Source of the DNA: Bacteroidota bacterium
Lineage (GTDB): Bacteria; Bacteroidota; Bacteroidia; Bacteroidales; BM520
Length of the DNA: 64,000 nucleotides
Assembly: GCA_002748065.1 (NCBI GenBank)
Contig: PDRJ01000024.1
Location: forward strand, 1-64,000
Direction: 5' to 3'
Position 1 is the first letter of the stretch, and every line of letters starts with the position of its first letter. Below are positions 7,746 to 17,861 of this stretch, in pieces. The notes beneath the pieces were generated by a model that made no database searches, was not told the DNA's origin, and saw only the letters and a program-made list of their open reading frames with translations. The position numbers and the translations under genes were made by a program.

Positions 7746-8701
7746 TATTTTCTTTTTATTACACGTTTAACAGCTTCCATGATAGCCAATTCATTCAGGC
7801 GATAATGATCCATCAACCCTGCGGGAGTACCACTCTGCCCCCACTGGTCATCAACGGCCACAAACTCCATGGGAGCAGGATGTTTTCGCACAAGCAGTTG
7901 GGCCACAGAGTCGCCAAGGCCACCATTCATCTGGTGCTCTTCCGCGCTCACCAAGCATCCCGTTTTGGCTAAGGAACGAAGAATCGCCTCCTCATCCAAC
8001 GGCTTAATCGTATGGATATTCAATACCTCTACGGAAACCCCCTCCGCCTCCAAAGCGTAGGCCGCATTCAGAGCCTCATAAACCAGGTGCCCGGTAGCCA
8101 CAACGGTCACATCCGTTCCTTCATGCATGGTTATGGCCTTCCCGATAATAAAGGGCGTGTTCGGATCGGTAAACACGGGAACTGCCGGTCTTCCAAAACG
8201 AAGGTAAACAGGCCCTTGATAGGCAGCAATGGCCAGCGTAGCGAGGTAGGTTTGATGATAATCACAGGGGTTGATCACCGTCATCCCCGGCAACATCTTC
8301 ATCATCCCAATATCTTCAAGCACTTGGTGCGTTGCGCCATCCTCTCCGAGGGTAACTCCTGCATGCGAAGCACACAATTTCACATTCTTTTGAGAATAGG
8401 CCACCGATTGTCGAATCTGATCATACACGCGCGAAGAGGAGAAGTTGGCAAATGTACCCGTGAAGGGAATCTTTCCGGCATTGGCCAAACCGGCAGCAAC
8501 CCCCACCATATTCGCCTCGGCAATTCCCACTTGGAAAAAACGTTCGGGATATTTGGCGGCAAAAGCGTCCATCTTCAACGAGCCGGTAAGGTCTGCACAC
8601 AGTGCAACCACATCAGGATTCTCCTCTCCCAGCCTCTCCAATGCTTTCCCAAAACCGGAACGCGTATCTTTTTTCTCTTTGAAGGCAACTCTCTTTATCA
8701 T
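7745..8701 (-). CDS. Transketolase, C-terminal subunit
   Basis: The 318-residue protein is the pyrimidine-binding plus C-terminal half of a split transketolase. Visible landmarks are GKALERLGEENPDVVALCADLTGS (in part), the cofactor-activating glutamate in VGIAEANMVGVAAGLA, and THQVLEDIGMMKMLPGM. With the N-terminal subunit it would transfer two-carbon ketol units in the non-oxidative pentose phosphate pathway, using thiamine diphosphate and Mg. Split transketolases are common in anaerobes and archaea. Unusually, the two halves are separated by a gene for an exported vWA protein; the gap to that gene is 6 bp. A deoxyxylulose-phosphate synthase is less likely given the split. Confidence 0.88.
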   Translation of the reverse strand: MIKRVAFKEKKDTRSGFGKALERLGEENPDVVALCADLTGSLKMDAFAAKYPERFFQVGIAEANMVGVAAGLANAGKIPFTGTFANFSSSRVYDQIRQSVAYSQKNVKLCASHAGVTLGEDGATHQVLEDIGMMKMLPGMTVINPCDYHQTYLATLAIAAYQGPVYLRFGRPAVPVFTDPNTPFIIGKAITMHEGTDVTVVATGHLVYEALNAAYALEAEGVSVEVLNIHTIKPLDEEAILRSLAKTGCLVSAEEHQMNGGLGDSVAQLLVRKHPAPMEFVAVDDQWGQSGTPAGLMDHYRLNELAIMEAVKRVIKRK

Positions 8702-8707
8702 CTCTCA

Positions 8708-10102
8708 TTAATTTGAAAAAAGTTTAACATTAGTTGTAATCCCACTCTTCACCGAAAAGCGTTTCTCTATGGTGTATCGGTTTTGCGAAGAAAATCGAGA
8801 ACGAAATATCACCCTGTAATTACCAGGTTGCAGCAAAAGCGATTCTTGTAAATCATTCTCCTGAAGGTTATACACATGCTCCAGTTTCTCCCCCTCGTCG
8901 AGGTAAATACTACCATACCCTTTCACCGATTTTCGCAACACGGCAATACCGGGAAGGGGCATCTCCACAGAGGTGGTATGGCTCTGGGTAACCCTCACAG
9001 AATCCACATAAATCCGTGGTGTACTCAAAATCTCCAAATCGTAATAACCGGTAAGATAATACTCAACAGTACCAAAAGTTTGCACATTCAAGGTCTCCAT
9101 ATCCCCCGCCTTTCGCACAATACATTTCATATCCTTCACACTCTTACTGTTGTTACCCACAACCAAGCGCAACCCTCCCTGCCCTGCAGGAACGGCAATG
9201 GTGGTATGCTGCCCTGCGACAATCTCCACATTCTCCTTACGAACCGAAGGAATGGTATGCACCTCCATGTCATAGGTCATCAGCGGATCCAGATAGAGGG
9301 TATCCGGCACCCCATTGGCATTAAACGTATGGATATAATTATGGACCAGCTTACCTGACACGTGGTCATAAAAAGACATATTTACATTGGTCTCCGTAGG
9401 ACGATTGTAGTCATCCAGCAGATTTACCTGGGTAGTGGTGGAGTTCAATACCTGTGAGATCACGATTTTCAGCGCCTTGGAAAACTCCACTTCCCCCGAA
9501 GCATCAAAATAGGTTCCCACGCACTCAAACTCCTTACTAAAATCCCTTCCGATACCTATCACAAAAGGCTTTAGAGTGATCCCCTTCTTCTGTAAAGCAC
9601 GAGAAACCGCACAAGGGTCACCGTCACACTCCTCTATTCCATCCGTAATAAGAATCACAATATTCCGGCAATTACTACAGGGGGGAAAGTCTTTTTCTAC
9701 TTGTGAAAGCGCATAAGCAATAGGCGTTGTACCCTTGGGAATCAAGCGCTCCAGCTTCTGTTTTATCCTTCCGGTATTCTTATAGCCAAAGGGCACCTCT
9801 AGACGGGTATCATTACACACTTGAGGTGGATATTGATGTTGATGGCCATAAACCCGCAGGGCCAATTGAAGATTCTCCACCGAGGCAAGGCTATCCAACA
9901 GGTTCGACATCAGTTTCCGGGCAATATTTATCTTCACATCACTCTGCCACTGGCCAAACATGCTATAGGAACCATCAAAGACAAAAAGAATTCTGGTAAC
10001 CGGAGGTGGAGCCTCTTCCGGCTCTTGAGCGTAGCTGCTCGCCCCCCAAAAAACAGACAGAAAGAGTAGGAAAAAAAACTTTTTCAACACGCGATGTATC
10101 AC
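8708..10102 (-). CDS. Exported von Willebrand factor A domain protein
   Basis: The 464-residue protein starts with a signal peptide (FFFLLFLSVFWGASSYAQ) and then a vWA domain with the metal-ion-dependent adhesion motif DGSYS (Asp43, Ser45, Ser47), a GTTPIAYALS threonine loop and ITDGIEECDGDP. The rest (about residues 220-464) looks beta-rich, with repeated units resembling carboxypeptidase-regulatory or Ig-like folds. It probably binds a protein ligand through a metal ion in the periplasm. The start appears to be GTG; no ATG is available nearby. Why it lies between the two transketolase subunits is unclear; gaps of 10 and 6 bp show it belongs to the operon. Confidence 0.75.
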   Translation of the reverse strand: MIHRVLKKFFFLLFLSVFWGASSYAQEPEEAPPPVTRILFVFDGSYSMFGQWQSDVKINIARKLMSNLLDSLASVENLQLALRVYGHQHQYPPQVCNDTRLEVPFGYKNTGRIKQKLERLIPKGTTPIAYALSQVEKDFPPCSNCRNIVILITDGIEECDGDPCAVSRALQKKGITLKPFVIGIGRDFSKEFECVGTYFDASGEVEFSKALKIVISQVLNSTTTQVNLLDDYNRPTETNVNMSFYDHVSGKLVHNYIHTFNANGVPDTLYLDPLMTYDMEVHTIPSVRKENVEIVAGQHTTIAVPAGQGGLRLVVGNNSKSVKDMKCIVRKAGDMETLNVQTFGTVEYYLTGYYDLEILSTPRIYVDSVRVTQSHTTSVEMPLPGIAVLRKSVKGYGSIYLDEGEKLEHVYNLQENDLQESLLLQPGNYRVIFRSRFSSQNRYTIEKRFSVKSGITTNVKLFSN

Positions 10103-10112
10103 TGTATTTGTA

Positions 10113-10955
10113 TTAATAATCTCCCAGGGTTTCAGGAATTTGATTCAATGCGGCAGCAAGTTGCTCATCATTGGGAGCGACACCATGCCACTTATGGGAT
10201 CCCATCATAAAGTCTACACCGGCCCCCATCTCGGTATGCGCAAGGATGAAAAGAGGCTTCCCCTTGCCGGAACGCGCCCGAGCATCCTTCAACACACGCA
10301 CCACATCGCTCATATCGTTCCCCTGCATGGTAAGCACCTCCCATCCAAAGGCACGCCACTTGGCGGCCATATCCTGCATATCAAGCACTTCGTCAAGAGG
10401 ACCATCAATCTGTTTTTGATTATAATCCGTAATGACAACCAAGTTATCTACCTTTTTTGCAGAAGCATACATAGCGGCTTCCCACACCTGCCCTTCTTGC
10501 AACTCACCATCACCGGTAAGACAAAAAACAGTGTGAGTATCACCATTAATCTTTTTCGCCTGGGCAGCACCGATGGCAACAGAGACCCCCTGACCCAACG
10601 AACCACTGGCAAACCGAACGCCGGGCAACAGATCTACCGTAGAGGGATGTCCCTGTAAACGCGACCCTAACTGACGAAGCGTTGCCAACTCTTCCAATGG
10701 AAAAAATCCTCTTCTGGCAAGAACACTGTACCAGGCCGGACAAATATGCCCATTGGAAAGAAAAAACATATCTTCCCCGGTTCCATCCATCGCAAACGAC
10801 TGGGGATCACATTTCATGACCTCAAAATAGAGTCCCACGAGAAGGTCACAACTTCCCAAAGACCCCCCGGGATGACCCGATTTTGCGCCATGAACCATCC
10901 TCACAACATCTCTCCGCACCTGCGAAGCAATCTCCCGTAACTGTGCTATTTCCAT
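10113..10955 (-). CDS. Transketolase, N-terminal (thiamine diphosphate-binding) subunit
   Basis: The 280-residue subunit holds the pyrophosphate domain. It shows AKSGHPGGSLGSCD, SNGHICPAWYSVLA and the thiamine diphosphate/Mg motif GDGELQEGQVWEAAMYA ending in TDYNQ. It needs the C-terminal subunit encoded two genes downstream to form the active site. It is the first gene of the seven-gene operon. No thiamine riboswitch is visible in the 137-bp leader region, so any link to thiamine supply would be through co-transcription only. Confidence 0.9.
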   Translation of the reverse strand: MEIAQLREIASQVRRDVVRMVHGAKSGHPGGSLGSCDLLVGLYFEVMKCDPQSFAMDGTGEDMFFLSNGHICPAWYSVLARRGFFPLEELATLRQLGSRLQGHPSTVDLLPGVRFASGSLGQGVSVAIGAAQAKKINGDTHTVFCLTGDGELQEGQVWEAAMYASAKKVDNLVVITDYNQKQIDGPLDEVLDMQDMAAKWRAFGWEVLTMQGNDMSDVVRVLKDARARSGKGKPLFILAHTEMGAGVDFMMGSHKWHGVAPNDEQLAAALNQIPETLGDY

Positions 10956-10972
10956 GTTTCTTGATTTTCGTA

Positions 10973-10980
10973 CAAATCTA
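10973..10980 (-). promoter_or_regulatory. Promoter -7 box for the transketolase operon
   Basis: TAGATTTG on the minus strand, 18 bp upstream of the first ATG, matches the Bacteroidetes TAnnTTTG box. It implies a very short leader with no room for a riboswitch. Confidence 0.5.
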
Positions 10981-11062
10981 AGATTTTTTAGTTGTTAATT
11001 CTTAATTTTCAACTTTTAGTTGTTAGTTTTTTTCAACGAGACGTAAAAAACAAAGAAATCCA

Positions 11063-11070
11063 TACTTTTG
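11063..11070 (+). promoter_or_regulatory. Promoter -7 box for the GH3/beta-lactamase gene
   Basis: TACTTTTG fits TAnnTTTG and lies 23 bp upstream of the ATG, divergent from the transketolase operon promoter. Confidence 0.5.
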
Positions 11071-11092
11071 TGCCTCAAAGCGAAAAGAGACC

Positions 11093-14011
11093 ATGAGACA
11101 CTACAGATTCCTATTTTTTTTTCTACTATTTTTCCTTATTTCAGGGTACCGGACGACCGCACAAGCACCGACACAAGCATGTGAACAGTGGGTGGATTCC
11201 GTGATGAATGAGCTCTCTGTGAAGGAGAAAATCGCACAACTCATTTTTATTCGTACCTACAGCAATAGGGATAAAAAGTACTATAAAGGGATCAGCAAAA
11301 TCATCAAAAAACACCATATCGGAGGGTTATGCTTTTTTCAAGGAGGTCCGGCACGCCAGGCACACCTCACCAACCATTGGCAAGCCATGAGCAAAGTGCC
11401 CCTACTGATCGCCCTGGATGCCGAATGGGGACTGGGCATGCGCCTCGACTCTACCATCTCCTATCCCAAACAGATGACCATGGGTGCCATCCCCAATGAC
11501 AGCCTCATCTACCAAATGGGATGCGATATTGCGGAACAACTGAAGATGATAGGCACCCACATCAACTTTGCGCCGGTGGCCGACATCAACTCCAACCCTG
11601 CCAACCCGGTCATTAATACCCGGTCGTTTGGAGAGAACCGGGAAAAGGTGGCGCAAAAGAGCATCATGTACATGAAAGGGCTCCAGGATCATCAGATCAT
11701 CGCCACGGCAAAACACTTTCCCGGCCATGGCGATACCGATACCGACTCCCACTACACCCTTCCCTTACTAAACCACCATAAGCGCCGCATGGACTCCTTG
11801 GAACTCTACCCCTTTAAACAGATGATAAAAGCCGGGCTAGGCGGAATTATGACCGCACACCTCTACATCCCACTCTACGAAAAGCGAGCAAACAGGGCCT
11901 CAACCCTCAGCCATAACATTGTCTCAAAACTCATGACCGACTCCCTGGGATTCAACGGACTAAAGGTTACCGATGCCCTCGATATGAACGGTGTCACCAA
12001 GTACTTCAAACCAGGAGAGACCGAACGAGAAGCCTATCTGGCAGGAAACGATATCTTACTGCTCTCCTTGGATGTCCCCCAAGCCATTAAACTCATCAAA
12101 AAAGAGATTAAACAGGATAAAGAAGCGCTCGCCGAATTGGATCGACGATGCCGAAAAGTCCTAACGGCCAAATACCGTGCAGGACTTCACCGTTACACCC
12201 CCACCAAACCGGCAGAGGTCACAGCGAAAGTTAACGCCCCTTCTTACCAACCACTTATCCGAGAGATCTACCAATCATCCATTACCCTGTTAAAGGATCC
12301 GGATCATCTTATCCCCCTAAAAACCACCGAAGCGGGAAAAACGGCGTATCTACAAATCAGTGACCTACCAAACACTCCCCTTGAGCAACTCATTGCACGA
12401 TACCTACCCGTGGATCCCTATCAAACGACCCTCACCCCCAACCCGGCCCATTGGGACAGCTTGTTAAAGACCCTATCCTCCTACCAAACCATCCTCATTT
12501 CCATCCACACTTCCGGCCAGAAGATGGGCACCGGCTACGGTATCACGCCCCAGTTACAAAAACGCCTACAACAGTTGAAAGAGAAGCACCGATTAATCGT
12601 AACCTACGTTGGTTCACCCTATGGCCTGATGCACTTCCAGCAAATTCCGGCGGATGCCCTGCTCCTCTCCTACGAAGATAATGCCACGGCCAATGACCTG
12701 TGGGTTCAGGCCATCTTTGGAGCCTCCCCCATAACGGGAGTGCTTCCCGTAAGCATCAACGACTCACTGAAAGAGGGCTTTGGACTACAACGAAAGGCCA
12801 TCAATACGCTTCGCTACGGATGCCTTGAGGAAGAGGGTAGCTATCAGGAGATTTTGCGCCCCATCGACAGCCTTATCCACAAGGCTATAAAGGAGAAAGG
12901 ACTCCCGGGATGCCAACTATGGGTAGCCAAAGACGGAAATGTGATCATTGACAAAACCTATGGCTACCAAACCTATCAGAAAAAGCAGCCCATCGGAGAC
13001 GAAGAGATCTACGATGTGGCCAGTATCACCAAAGTGGCCGCCACCACCTTAGCCGTTATGAAGCTCTACGAAGAGGGACTCATGGATATCGACCAAAGGC
13101 TCTCTAACTATCTTCCCGACCTGCGGGAGAGCGACAAAAGAGAGCTTATCATCCGGGATATTATGGCTCATCAGGGGCGATTTCAGGCTTGGCGTCCTTT
13201 CCACAAAAACACCCTTGACCCCGACGGCCTCCCCTCACCAGAATTTTACACCACCCAGCCCGACCCCACCCACTCCATCTTTATCAACGACCACCTCTTT
13301 CTGGATAACAATTTCCCCCTGGTTATCTACGACAGCATCAAAGCATCAACGCTACGCCCCACCAACGCCTACAAATACAGTGACCTGGGGTTTATCCTAC
13401 TACACCGCGCCATCGAACAGGTCACCAACAAACCACTGGAAGAGTATGTGCAGCAAATGTTTTATGAGCCGCTAGGACTCCACCATATCGGCTATCACCC
13501 GCTATCCTGGTACCACAAAGAGCACATCGTACCCTCGGAAAAGGAGGAGGGGTTTCGAAACGGAATTATTCGGGGGACGGTACACGATCCTAACGCGGCA
13601 CTTCTGGGAGGTGTCTCCGGACACGCCGGACTCTTCAGCAACGCCCATGATCTCGGTGTCCTTATGCAATGCCTTATCCAATACGGAAACTACGCAGGGA
13701 TACAAGTATTAGACTCTGCTACCGTTCGGGAGTTCACCACCTGTCAATTCCCTCTCAACAAAAATCGACGGGGAATCGGATTTGATAAGCCCCTGTTGAA
13801 CTTCTACGAGGGAAAAGCCGTATGCAAAGGGGCCTCTCCCTCCAGCTTTGGACACAGCGGTTTTACCGGAACCTACTTTTGGGGCGATCCCGAGAAGAAA
13901 CTGGTCTATGTCTTCCTCTCCAACAGAACCTACCCGGACTCCAACAACGACCTGATTGTCAGAGAAAACTTACGAACAGACATTCACCAAATACTTTACG
14001 AGAAGCTCTAA
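11093..14011 (+). CDS. Fusion of GH3 beta-N-acetylglucosaminidase and serine beta-lactamase-like domains
   Basis: The 972-residue exported protein begins with a signal peptide (about residues 1-24). Residues about 30-390 form a NagZ-like GH3 domain with KHFPGHGDTDTDSH (207-220), which holds the His/Asp acid-base dyad, and VTDALDMNG with nucleophile Asp294. A linker domain follows. From about residue 600 a class C beta-lactamase/esterase-like domain carries SITK (Ser644, Lys647), YSD (Tyr762) and HSG (His921). GH3 NagZ enzymes cleave GlcNAc from anhydro-muropeptides, and the second domain may hydrolyse an ester or peptide in the same substrate. This two-domain fusion is known in Bacteroidetes. 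Its role is probably cell-wall recycling or exported glycan turnover. Confidence 0.88.
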   Translation: MRHYRFLFFFLLFFLISGYRTTAQAPTQACEQWVDSVMNELSVKEKIAQLIFIRTYSNRDKKYYKGISKIIKKHHIGGLCFFQGGPARQAHLTNHWQAMSKVPLLIALDAEWGLGMRLDSTISYPKQMTMGAIPNDSLIYQMGCDIAEQLKMIGTHINFAPVADINSNPANPVINTRSFGENREKVAQKSIMYMKGLQDHQIIATAKHFPGHGDTDTDSHYTLPLLNHHKRRMDSLELYPFKQMIKAGLGGIMTAHLYIPLYEKRANRASTLSHNIVSKLMTDSLGFNGLKVTDALDMNGVTKYFKPGETEREAYLAGNDILLLSLDVPQAIKLIKKEIKQDKEALAELDRRCRKVLTAKYRAGLHRYTPTKPAEVTAKVNAPSYQPLIREIYQSSITLLKDPDHLIPLKTTEAGKTAYLQISDLPNTPLEQLIARYLPVDPYQTTLTPNPAHWDSLLKTLSSYQTILISIHTSGQKMGTGYGITPQLQKRLQQLKEKHRLIVTYVGSPYGLMHFQQIPADALLLSYEDNATANDLWVQAIFGASPITGVLPVSINDSLKEGFGLQRKAINTLRYGCLEEEGSYQEILRPIDSLIHKAIKEKGLPGCQLWVAKDGNVIIDKTYGYQTYQKKQPIGDEEIYDVASITKVAATTLAVMKLYEEGLMDIDQRLSNYLPDLRESDKRELIIRDIMAHQGRFQAWRPFHKNTLDPDGLPSPEFYTTQPDPTHSIFINDHLFLDNNFPLVIYDSIKASTLRPTNAYKYSDLGFILLHRAIEQVTNKPLEEYVQQMFYEPLGLHHIGYHPLSWYHKEHIVPSEKEEGFRNGIIRGTVHDPNAALLGGVSGHAGLFSNAHDLGVLMQCLIQYGNYAGIQVLDSATVREFTTCQFPLNKNRRGIGFDKPLLNFYEGKAVCKGASPSSFGHSGFTGTYFWGDPEKKLVYVFLSNRTYPDSNNDLIVRENLRTDIHQILYEKL

Positions 14012-14166
14012 AAAACAGCTCCCTCCGCCGTTACTGGAGAACATTCACCCCAGATCTCTCGCTTCAACACTCGCTGAAGTAGGATCGTTATAGGCAAAAA
14101 AATGCCCATTTTTCCCCTCAAAAAACAATAAAAATAATCCCATTGATCTCCATTTAAAAAAAATCG

Positions 14167-14174
14167 TATATTTG
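14167..14174 (+). promoter_or_regulatory. Promoter -7 box for tRNA-Leu
   Basis: TATATTTG lies 24 bp upstream of the mature tRNA 5' end, and matches TAnnTTTG exactly. Confidence 0.6.
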
Positions 14175-14198
14175 CACCCCCGAAAAGGGCCATTCACT

Positions 14199-14280
14199 GC
14201 GGATGTGGCGTAATTGGTAGCCGCGCTAGACTTAGGATCTAGTGCCGAAAGGCGTGGGGGTTCGAGTCCCTTCATCCGCA
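14199..14280 (+). tRNA. tRNA-Leu (anticodon TAG)
   Basis: The acceptor stem GCGGATG pairs with CATCCGC. The anticodon arm CTAGA-CTTAGGA-TCTAG gives anticodon TAG. The long variable arm (TGCCGAAAGGCG) is typical of leucine tRNA, and the T-arm has GGTTCGAGTCC. The discriminator is A, and CCA is not encoded. A run of T follows immediately and could end the transcript, although trigger factor begins 60 bp downstream. Confidence 0.95.
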
Positions 14281-14340
14281 CTTTTTTTTTTAGCGATCCA
14301 AACGCTCATAAAGTCATTATTATTCATTAAGAATTTTCCA

Positions 14341-15708
14341 ATGCTTATTACGAAAGAAAATACGGGTACACTCACAGCGACCCTGAAGGTTGAAATTGTT
14401 GAAAGTGATTATATTCACAACGTTGAAGAACAACTTAAAGATTACAGGAAAAAAGCCAATATACCGGGGTTCCGCGCCGGAAAAGTTCCTTTGGGAATCA
14501 TCAAAAAAATGTATGGAAAAGCCATCACTGCGAATGAAGTGAATAAACTACTTTCACAAAAGATCACAGCCTATCTGGAAGAGGAAAAGATCAATATCAT
14601 TGGAGAGCCCCTACCCAACATGGAGAAAACACCCCCCATGGATTTGGATCATAAAAAAGATTTCACCTACTATTTCGACCTCGGACTGAAGCCTGACATT
14701 ACGATTGCATTGGATCAGAATACAGCGGTAACCTACACTTCCATCGCCATTGAAGAGGATAAAGTGGATGAATACATTGACCATCTCCTTAAACGAAACG
14801 GGACAACCGTTGAGGTAGAGAGTGTGGAAGAAGGGGATCTGCTAAAGTGTGATTTTCAACAACTGGACGAAGAGGGAGAGGTGCTCGAAGGAGGAATTCA
14901 ACACAGCGCATCCCTCTCCCTGGAGGAGATACAGCTCAAAACCATAAAGAAAAAATTCATCGGGAAGACGGTGGGTAGCATCGTTAAATTTGATCCTATG
15001 CACGCCATCAAAAATGCTACCGATGTAGCCGCAATGCTCAACATTGAGAAGGAGGAAGCTGAAAATTTAAAGGCAACCTTTGCAACCACCATTACCGGTA
15101 TCACCCGCCATGAAAAAGCGGAGATGAACGAAGAGCTCTTCAAGAAGGTCTATCCCCAGGATGAGATTGCCGATGAAACCGCACTCCGTGAACGCATCAA
15201 AAAGGATATCGCTATCTCCTACTCTTCGGAATCAGATCGACACTTCCTCAACAACTGCATTGATGCACTCATCGAGAAAACAGACATTGAGCTTCCCGTA
15301 GAGTTCCTGAAACGCTGGATCATGGCCACCAACGAAGAGAAGATCACAGAGGAGCAACTGGAGAGTCAGATGGATAGCTTCACCAAATCCCTCCGTTGGA
15401 ACCTGATCGAAAAAGAGCTCACCAAAGACTACCCGGAGCTGGCCATCAAAGAGGAAGACATTCGAGATCATATCAAGGGACTCTTCCCTGCCAAGGAGGA
15501 GGAGAGCGAAGAGGATAAAGAACGGATGGAGATGATTATGCAAAGCCTGCTGCAAAACCAGGAACAGGTAAAAAGCATCCATGACCACCTGCTGGAACAA
15601 CGCCTCACTTCCATCTTAAAAAACAACCTCAACGTTGTAGAAGAGGAGGTATCCTATGATGCATTCTCAGAGATGATCGCCCAAATACATGCACAAAAAA
15701 ACCAGTAG
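14341..15708 (+). CDS. tig: Trigger factor, ribosome-associated chaperone
   Basis: The 455-residue chaperone has an N-terminal ribosome-binding domain with the signature [10 protein letters not shown] (near residue 45), a shortened PPIase-like middle and a long helical C-terminal arm region. It binds nascent chains at the ribosome exit. I chose the ATG giving MLITKENTG because the frame upstream overlaps tRNA-Leu. The divergent PPIase segment is usual in Bacteroidetes. clpP follows 4 bp after the stop and clpX after that, the conserved tig-clpP-clpX order linking folding of new chains with proteolysis. Confidence 0.92.
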   Translation: MLITKENTGTLTATLKVEIVESDYIHNVEEQLKDYRKKANIPGFRAGKVPLGIIKKMYGKAITANEVNKLLSQKITAYLEEEKINIIGEPLPNMEKTPPMDLDHKKDFTYYFDLGLKPDITIALDQNTAVTYTSIAIEEDKVDEYIDHLLKRNGTTVEVESVEEGDLLKCDFQQLDEEGEVLEGGIQHSASLSLEEIQLKTIKKKFIGKTVGSIVKFDPMHAIKNATDVAAMLNIEKEEAENLKATFATTITGITRHEKAEMNEELFKKVYPQDEIADETALRERIKKDIAISYSSESDRHFLNNCIDALIEKTDIELPVEFLKRWIMATNEEKITEEQLESQMDSFTKSLRWNLIEKELTKDYPELAIKEEDIRDHIKGLFPAKEEESEEDKERMEMIMQSLLQNQEQVKSIHDHLLEQRLTSILKNNLNVVEEEVSYDAFSEMIAQIHAQKNQ

Positions 15709-15712
15709 AACG

Positions 15713-16378
15713 ATGGATGAATTTAGAAAGTTTGCCACGAAAGATCAGCGGATAAGCTCTTTAACATTAGATCAATACACCTCAATATACAACCATTACA
15801 TCTCCCCTACCATCATCGAAGAGCGGCAGATGAACGTGGCCACCATGGATGTTTTCAGTCGGCTTATGATGGATCGCATCATCTTCTTGGGTGTTCCCAT
15901 TGATGACAACGTGGCCAACATCATTCAGGCACAGCTTCTCTTTCTGGAGTCGGCGGATCCGGCAAAGGATATCACCATATACTTAAACTCTCCGGGGGGA
16001 AGCGTTTACGCGGGATTTGGTATTTACGACACCATGCAGTATGTCTCCCCGGATATCGCCACCATCTGTACCGGGATGGCAGCCTCCATGGGGGCCGTCT
16101 TGCTCTGTGCCGGAAGCAAAGGAAAACGTTCTGCACTCCCCCACTCTCGTGTTCTTATCCACCAACCACTGGGCGGTGCTCAAGGACAAGCCTCTGATAT
16201 CGAAATTACAGCACGTGAAATTCGAAAGATAAAAGAGGAGCTTTACACCATCATCGCCAGACACTCCGGACAGCCCTATGATAAAATATGGGCCGATGGC
16301 GACCGAGACTTCTGGATGAGTGCCGAAGAGGCAAAAAGCTACGGCATGATTGACGAAGTGCTAACCAAAGAGGGTTAA
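15713..16378 (+). CDS. clpP: ClpP, ATP-dependent protease proteolytic subunit
   Basis: The 221-residue serine protease forms the tetradecameric chamber of ClpXP. The catalytic serine is Ser125 in [10 protein letters not shown] and the histidine is His150 in [10 protein letters not shown]. The start [10 protein letters not shown] matches the usual Bacteroidetes N-terminus; a start 24 bp upstream would overlap tig and lacks family support. The gene lies between tig and clpX, with a 67-bp gap to clpX. Confidence 0.96.
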   Translation: MDEFRKFATKDQRISSLTLDQYTSIYNHYISPTIIEERQMNVATMDVFSRLMMDRIIFLGVPIDDNVANIIQAQLLFLESADPAKDITIYLNSPGGSVYAGFGIYDTMQYVSPDIATICTGMAASMGAVLLCAGSKGKRSALPHSRVLIHQPLGGAQGQASDIEITAREIRKIKEELYTIIARHSGQPYDKIWADGDRDFWMSAEEAKSYGMIDEVLTKEG

Positions 16379-16445
16379 CACTCCGTGAAAAACGGTGAAA
16401 GCATAAGCCTTTCTACAACACAACGACGATCCAAAAGAAGAAGAA

Positions 16446-17693
16446 ATGACCAAGACCAGTGATAAATGCTCGTTCTGTGGACGGCTCAGAGAAGAGGTGG
16501 ATATTCTCATCTCGGGAGTAGATGCCATGATCTGTGAATATTGTATTCATCAAGCAAAAATTATCGTACAAGAGGAACTTCATCAACATAGTATTGAAAG
16601 GGGGGAGGAAGAGCTAGAAGATTTTGAACTACTCACCCCTTCTGAAATAAAAGAGTTTCTTGACCAATATGTCATTGGACAAGAAGAGGCTAAGCGGATT
16701 CTTAGTGTAGCCGTATACAACCACTACAAGCGCATCTCCTACCAAGAAGATCGAGATGTAGATGAGGTGGAAATTGAAAAATCCAACATCCTTATTGTAG
16801 GTGAAACCGGAACGGGGAAGACCCTCCTCGCCCGCACCATCGCCAAAATGCTTAACGTCCCCTTTGCCATTGCAGATGCTACCGTACTCACCCAGGCAGG
16901 TTATGTGGGAGAGGATGTAGAGAGTATCCTTTCAAGACTCCTTCAAGCTGCCGATTACAACGTAAAGGAAGCAGAACGAGGTATCGTCTTCATTGATGAA
17001 GTCGATAAAATTGCCCGTAAAGGTGATAACCCCAGCATTACCCGCGACGTCTCCGGAGAAGGCGTTCAACAAGCACTGTTAAAACTCCTGGAGGGATCCA
17101 TTGTCAATGTACCTCCTCAAGGAGGGCGAAAACATCCGGAACAAAGGATGATCCGTGTAGACACCTCCAATATCCTTTTTATTGCCGGTGGAGCCTTCGA
17201 TGGCATCGATAAAAAAATTGCCAACAGACTACGTTCCAATGTGGTAGGATATAATGCCTCCAAGAACAGAGAGACTATTAACCGGGAAAATCTGCTCCAA
17301 TATATCGCTCCTCAAGATGTGAAATCATTTGGACTCATCCCGGAAATTGTTGGACGGCTCCCCGTCATCTCCTACCTTAGCCCCCTCGACAAAGAGGCGC
17401 TCACAAAAATTCTCACCAAACCCAAAAATGCCCTAACCAAACAATATATCAAGCTCTTCGAGATGGATGACATTGAACTCTCCTTCGACAAAAAGGCATT
17501 GGAATTTGTGGTAGATAAATCCATTGAGTTTAAATTGGGCGCTCGCGGACTACGCTCCTTAATGGAAGCTGTCCTAACTGATGCCATGTTTGAACTACCC
17601 GGAGACTTCACGAAGAATAAACTCCGAATCACCAAGTCCTACGTAGAGAAGAAATTGCGTAAAGTCTCAGCAGAAAAGCTCCGAACAGCTTAA
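16446..17693 (+). CDS. clpX: ClpX, ATP-dependent unfoldase of ClpXP
   Basis: The 415-residue AAA+ protein recognises and unfolds substrates and feeds them to ClpP. The N-terminal zinc-binding domain has Cys8, Cys11, Cys30 and Cys33. The Walker A motif is GETGTGKT (119-126), the Walker B region is [11 protein letters not shown], and the pore/sensor sequence continues as [18 protein letters not shown]. The IGF loop needed for ClpP docking appears as a variant near [12 protein letters not shown], which itself is a conserved segment. Length and domain order are standard. Confidence 0.96.
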   Translation: MTKTSDKCSFCGRLREEVDILISGVDAMICEYCIHQAKIIVQEELHQHSIERGEEELEDFELLTPSEIKEFLDQYVIGQEEAKRILSVAVYNHYKRISYQEDRDVDEVEIEKSNILIVGETGTGKTLLARTIAKMLNVPFAIADATVLTQAGYVGEDVESILSRLLQAADYNVKEAERGIVFIDEVDKIARKGDNPSITRDVSGEGVQQALLKLLEGSIVNVPPQGGRKHPEQRMIRVDTSNILFIAGGAFDGIDKKIANRLRSNVVGYNASKNRETINRENLLQYIAPQDVKSFGLIPEIVGRLPVISYLSPLDKEALTKILTKPKNALTKQYIKLFEMDDIELSFDKKALEFVVDKSIEFKLGARGLRSLMEAVLTDAMFELPGDFTKNKLRITKSYVEKKLRKVSAEKLRTA

Positions 17694-17861
17694 TACAATT
17701 AGGCCTGTTAAGCCCCTTGCCTCAAAAAGTGGTCTCCCACAAAACAAACAGAAAAGGGCAACTTCTCCATAAGACCTAAAATACGCTTTCAAGGGATTCT
17801 ACAAAACAGAGAGATCCCCCGACGAAAAGGAGTTGGCATAGTTCTTGATTTCCGTTTCTTA

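Noticed and set aside
10956..11092. Thiamine (THI-box) riboswitch ahead of the transketolase operon
   Set aside because: No CTGAGA-type thiamine core or matching stems are seen, and the promoter box leaves a leader of only about 10-15 bases.
14242..14340. Upstream start for trigger factor
   Set aside because: The extension overlaps tRNA-Leu; the ATG at 14341 fits the family N-terminus.
15689..15712. Upstream start for clpP
   Set aside because: It would overlap tig by 20 bases and adds residues absent from the usual MDEFRK start.
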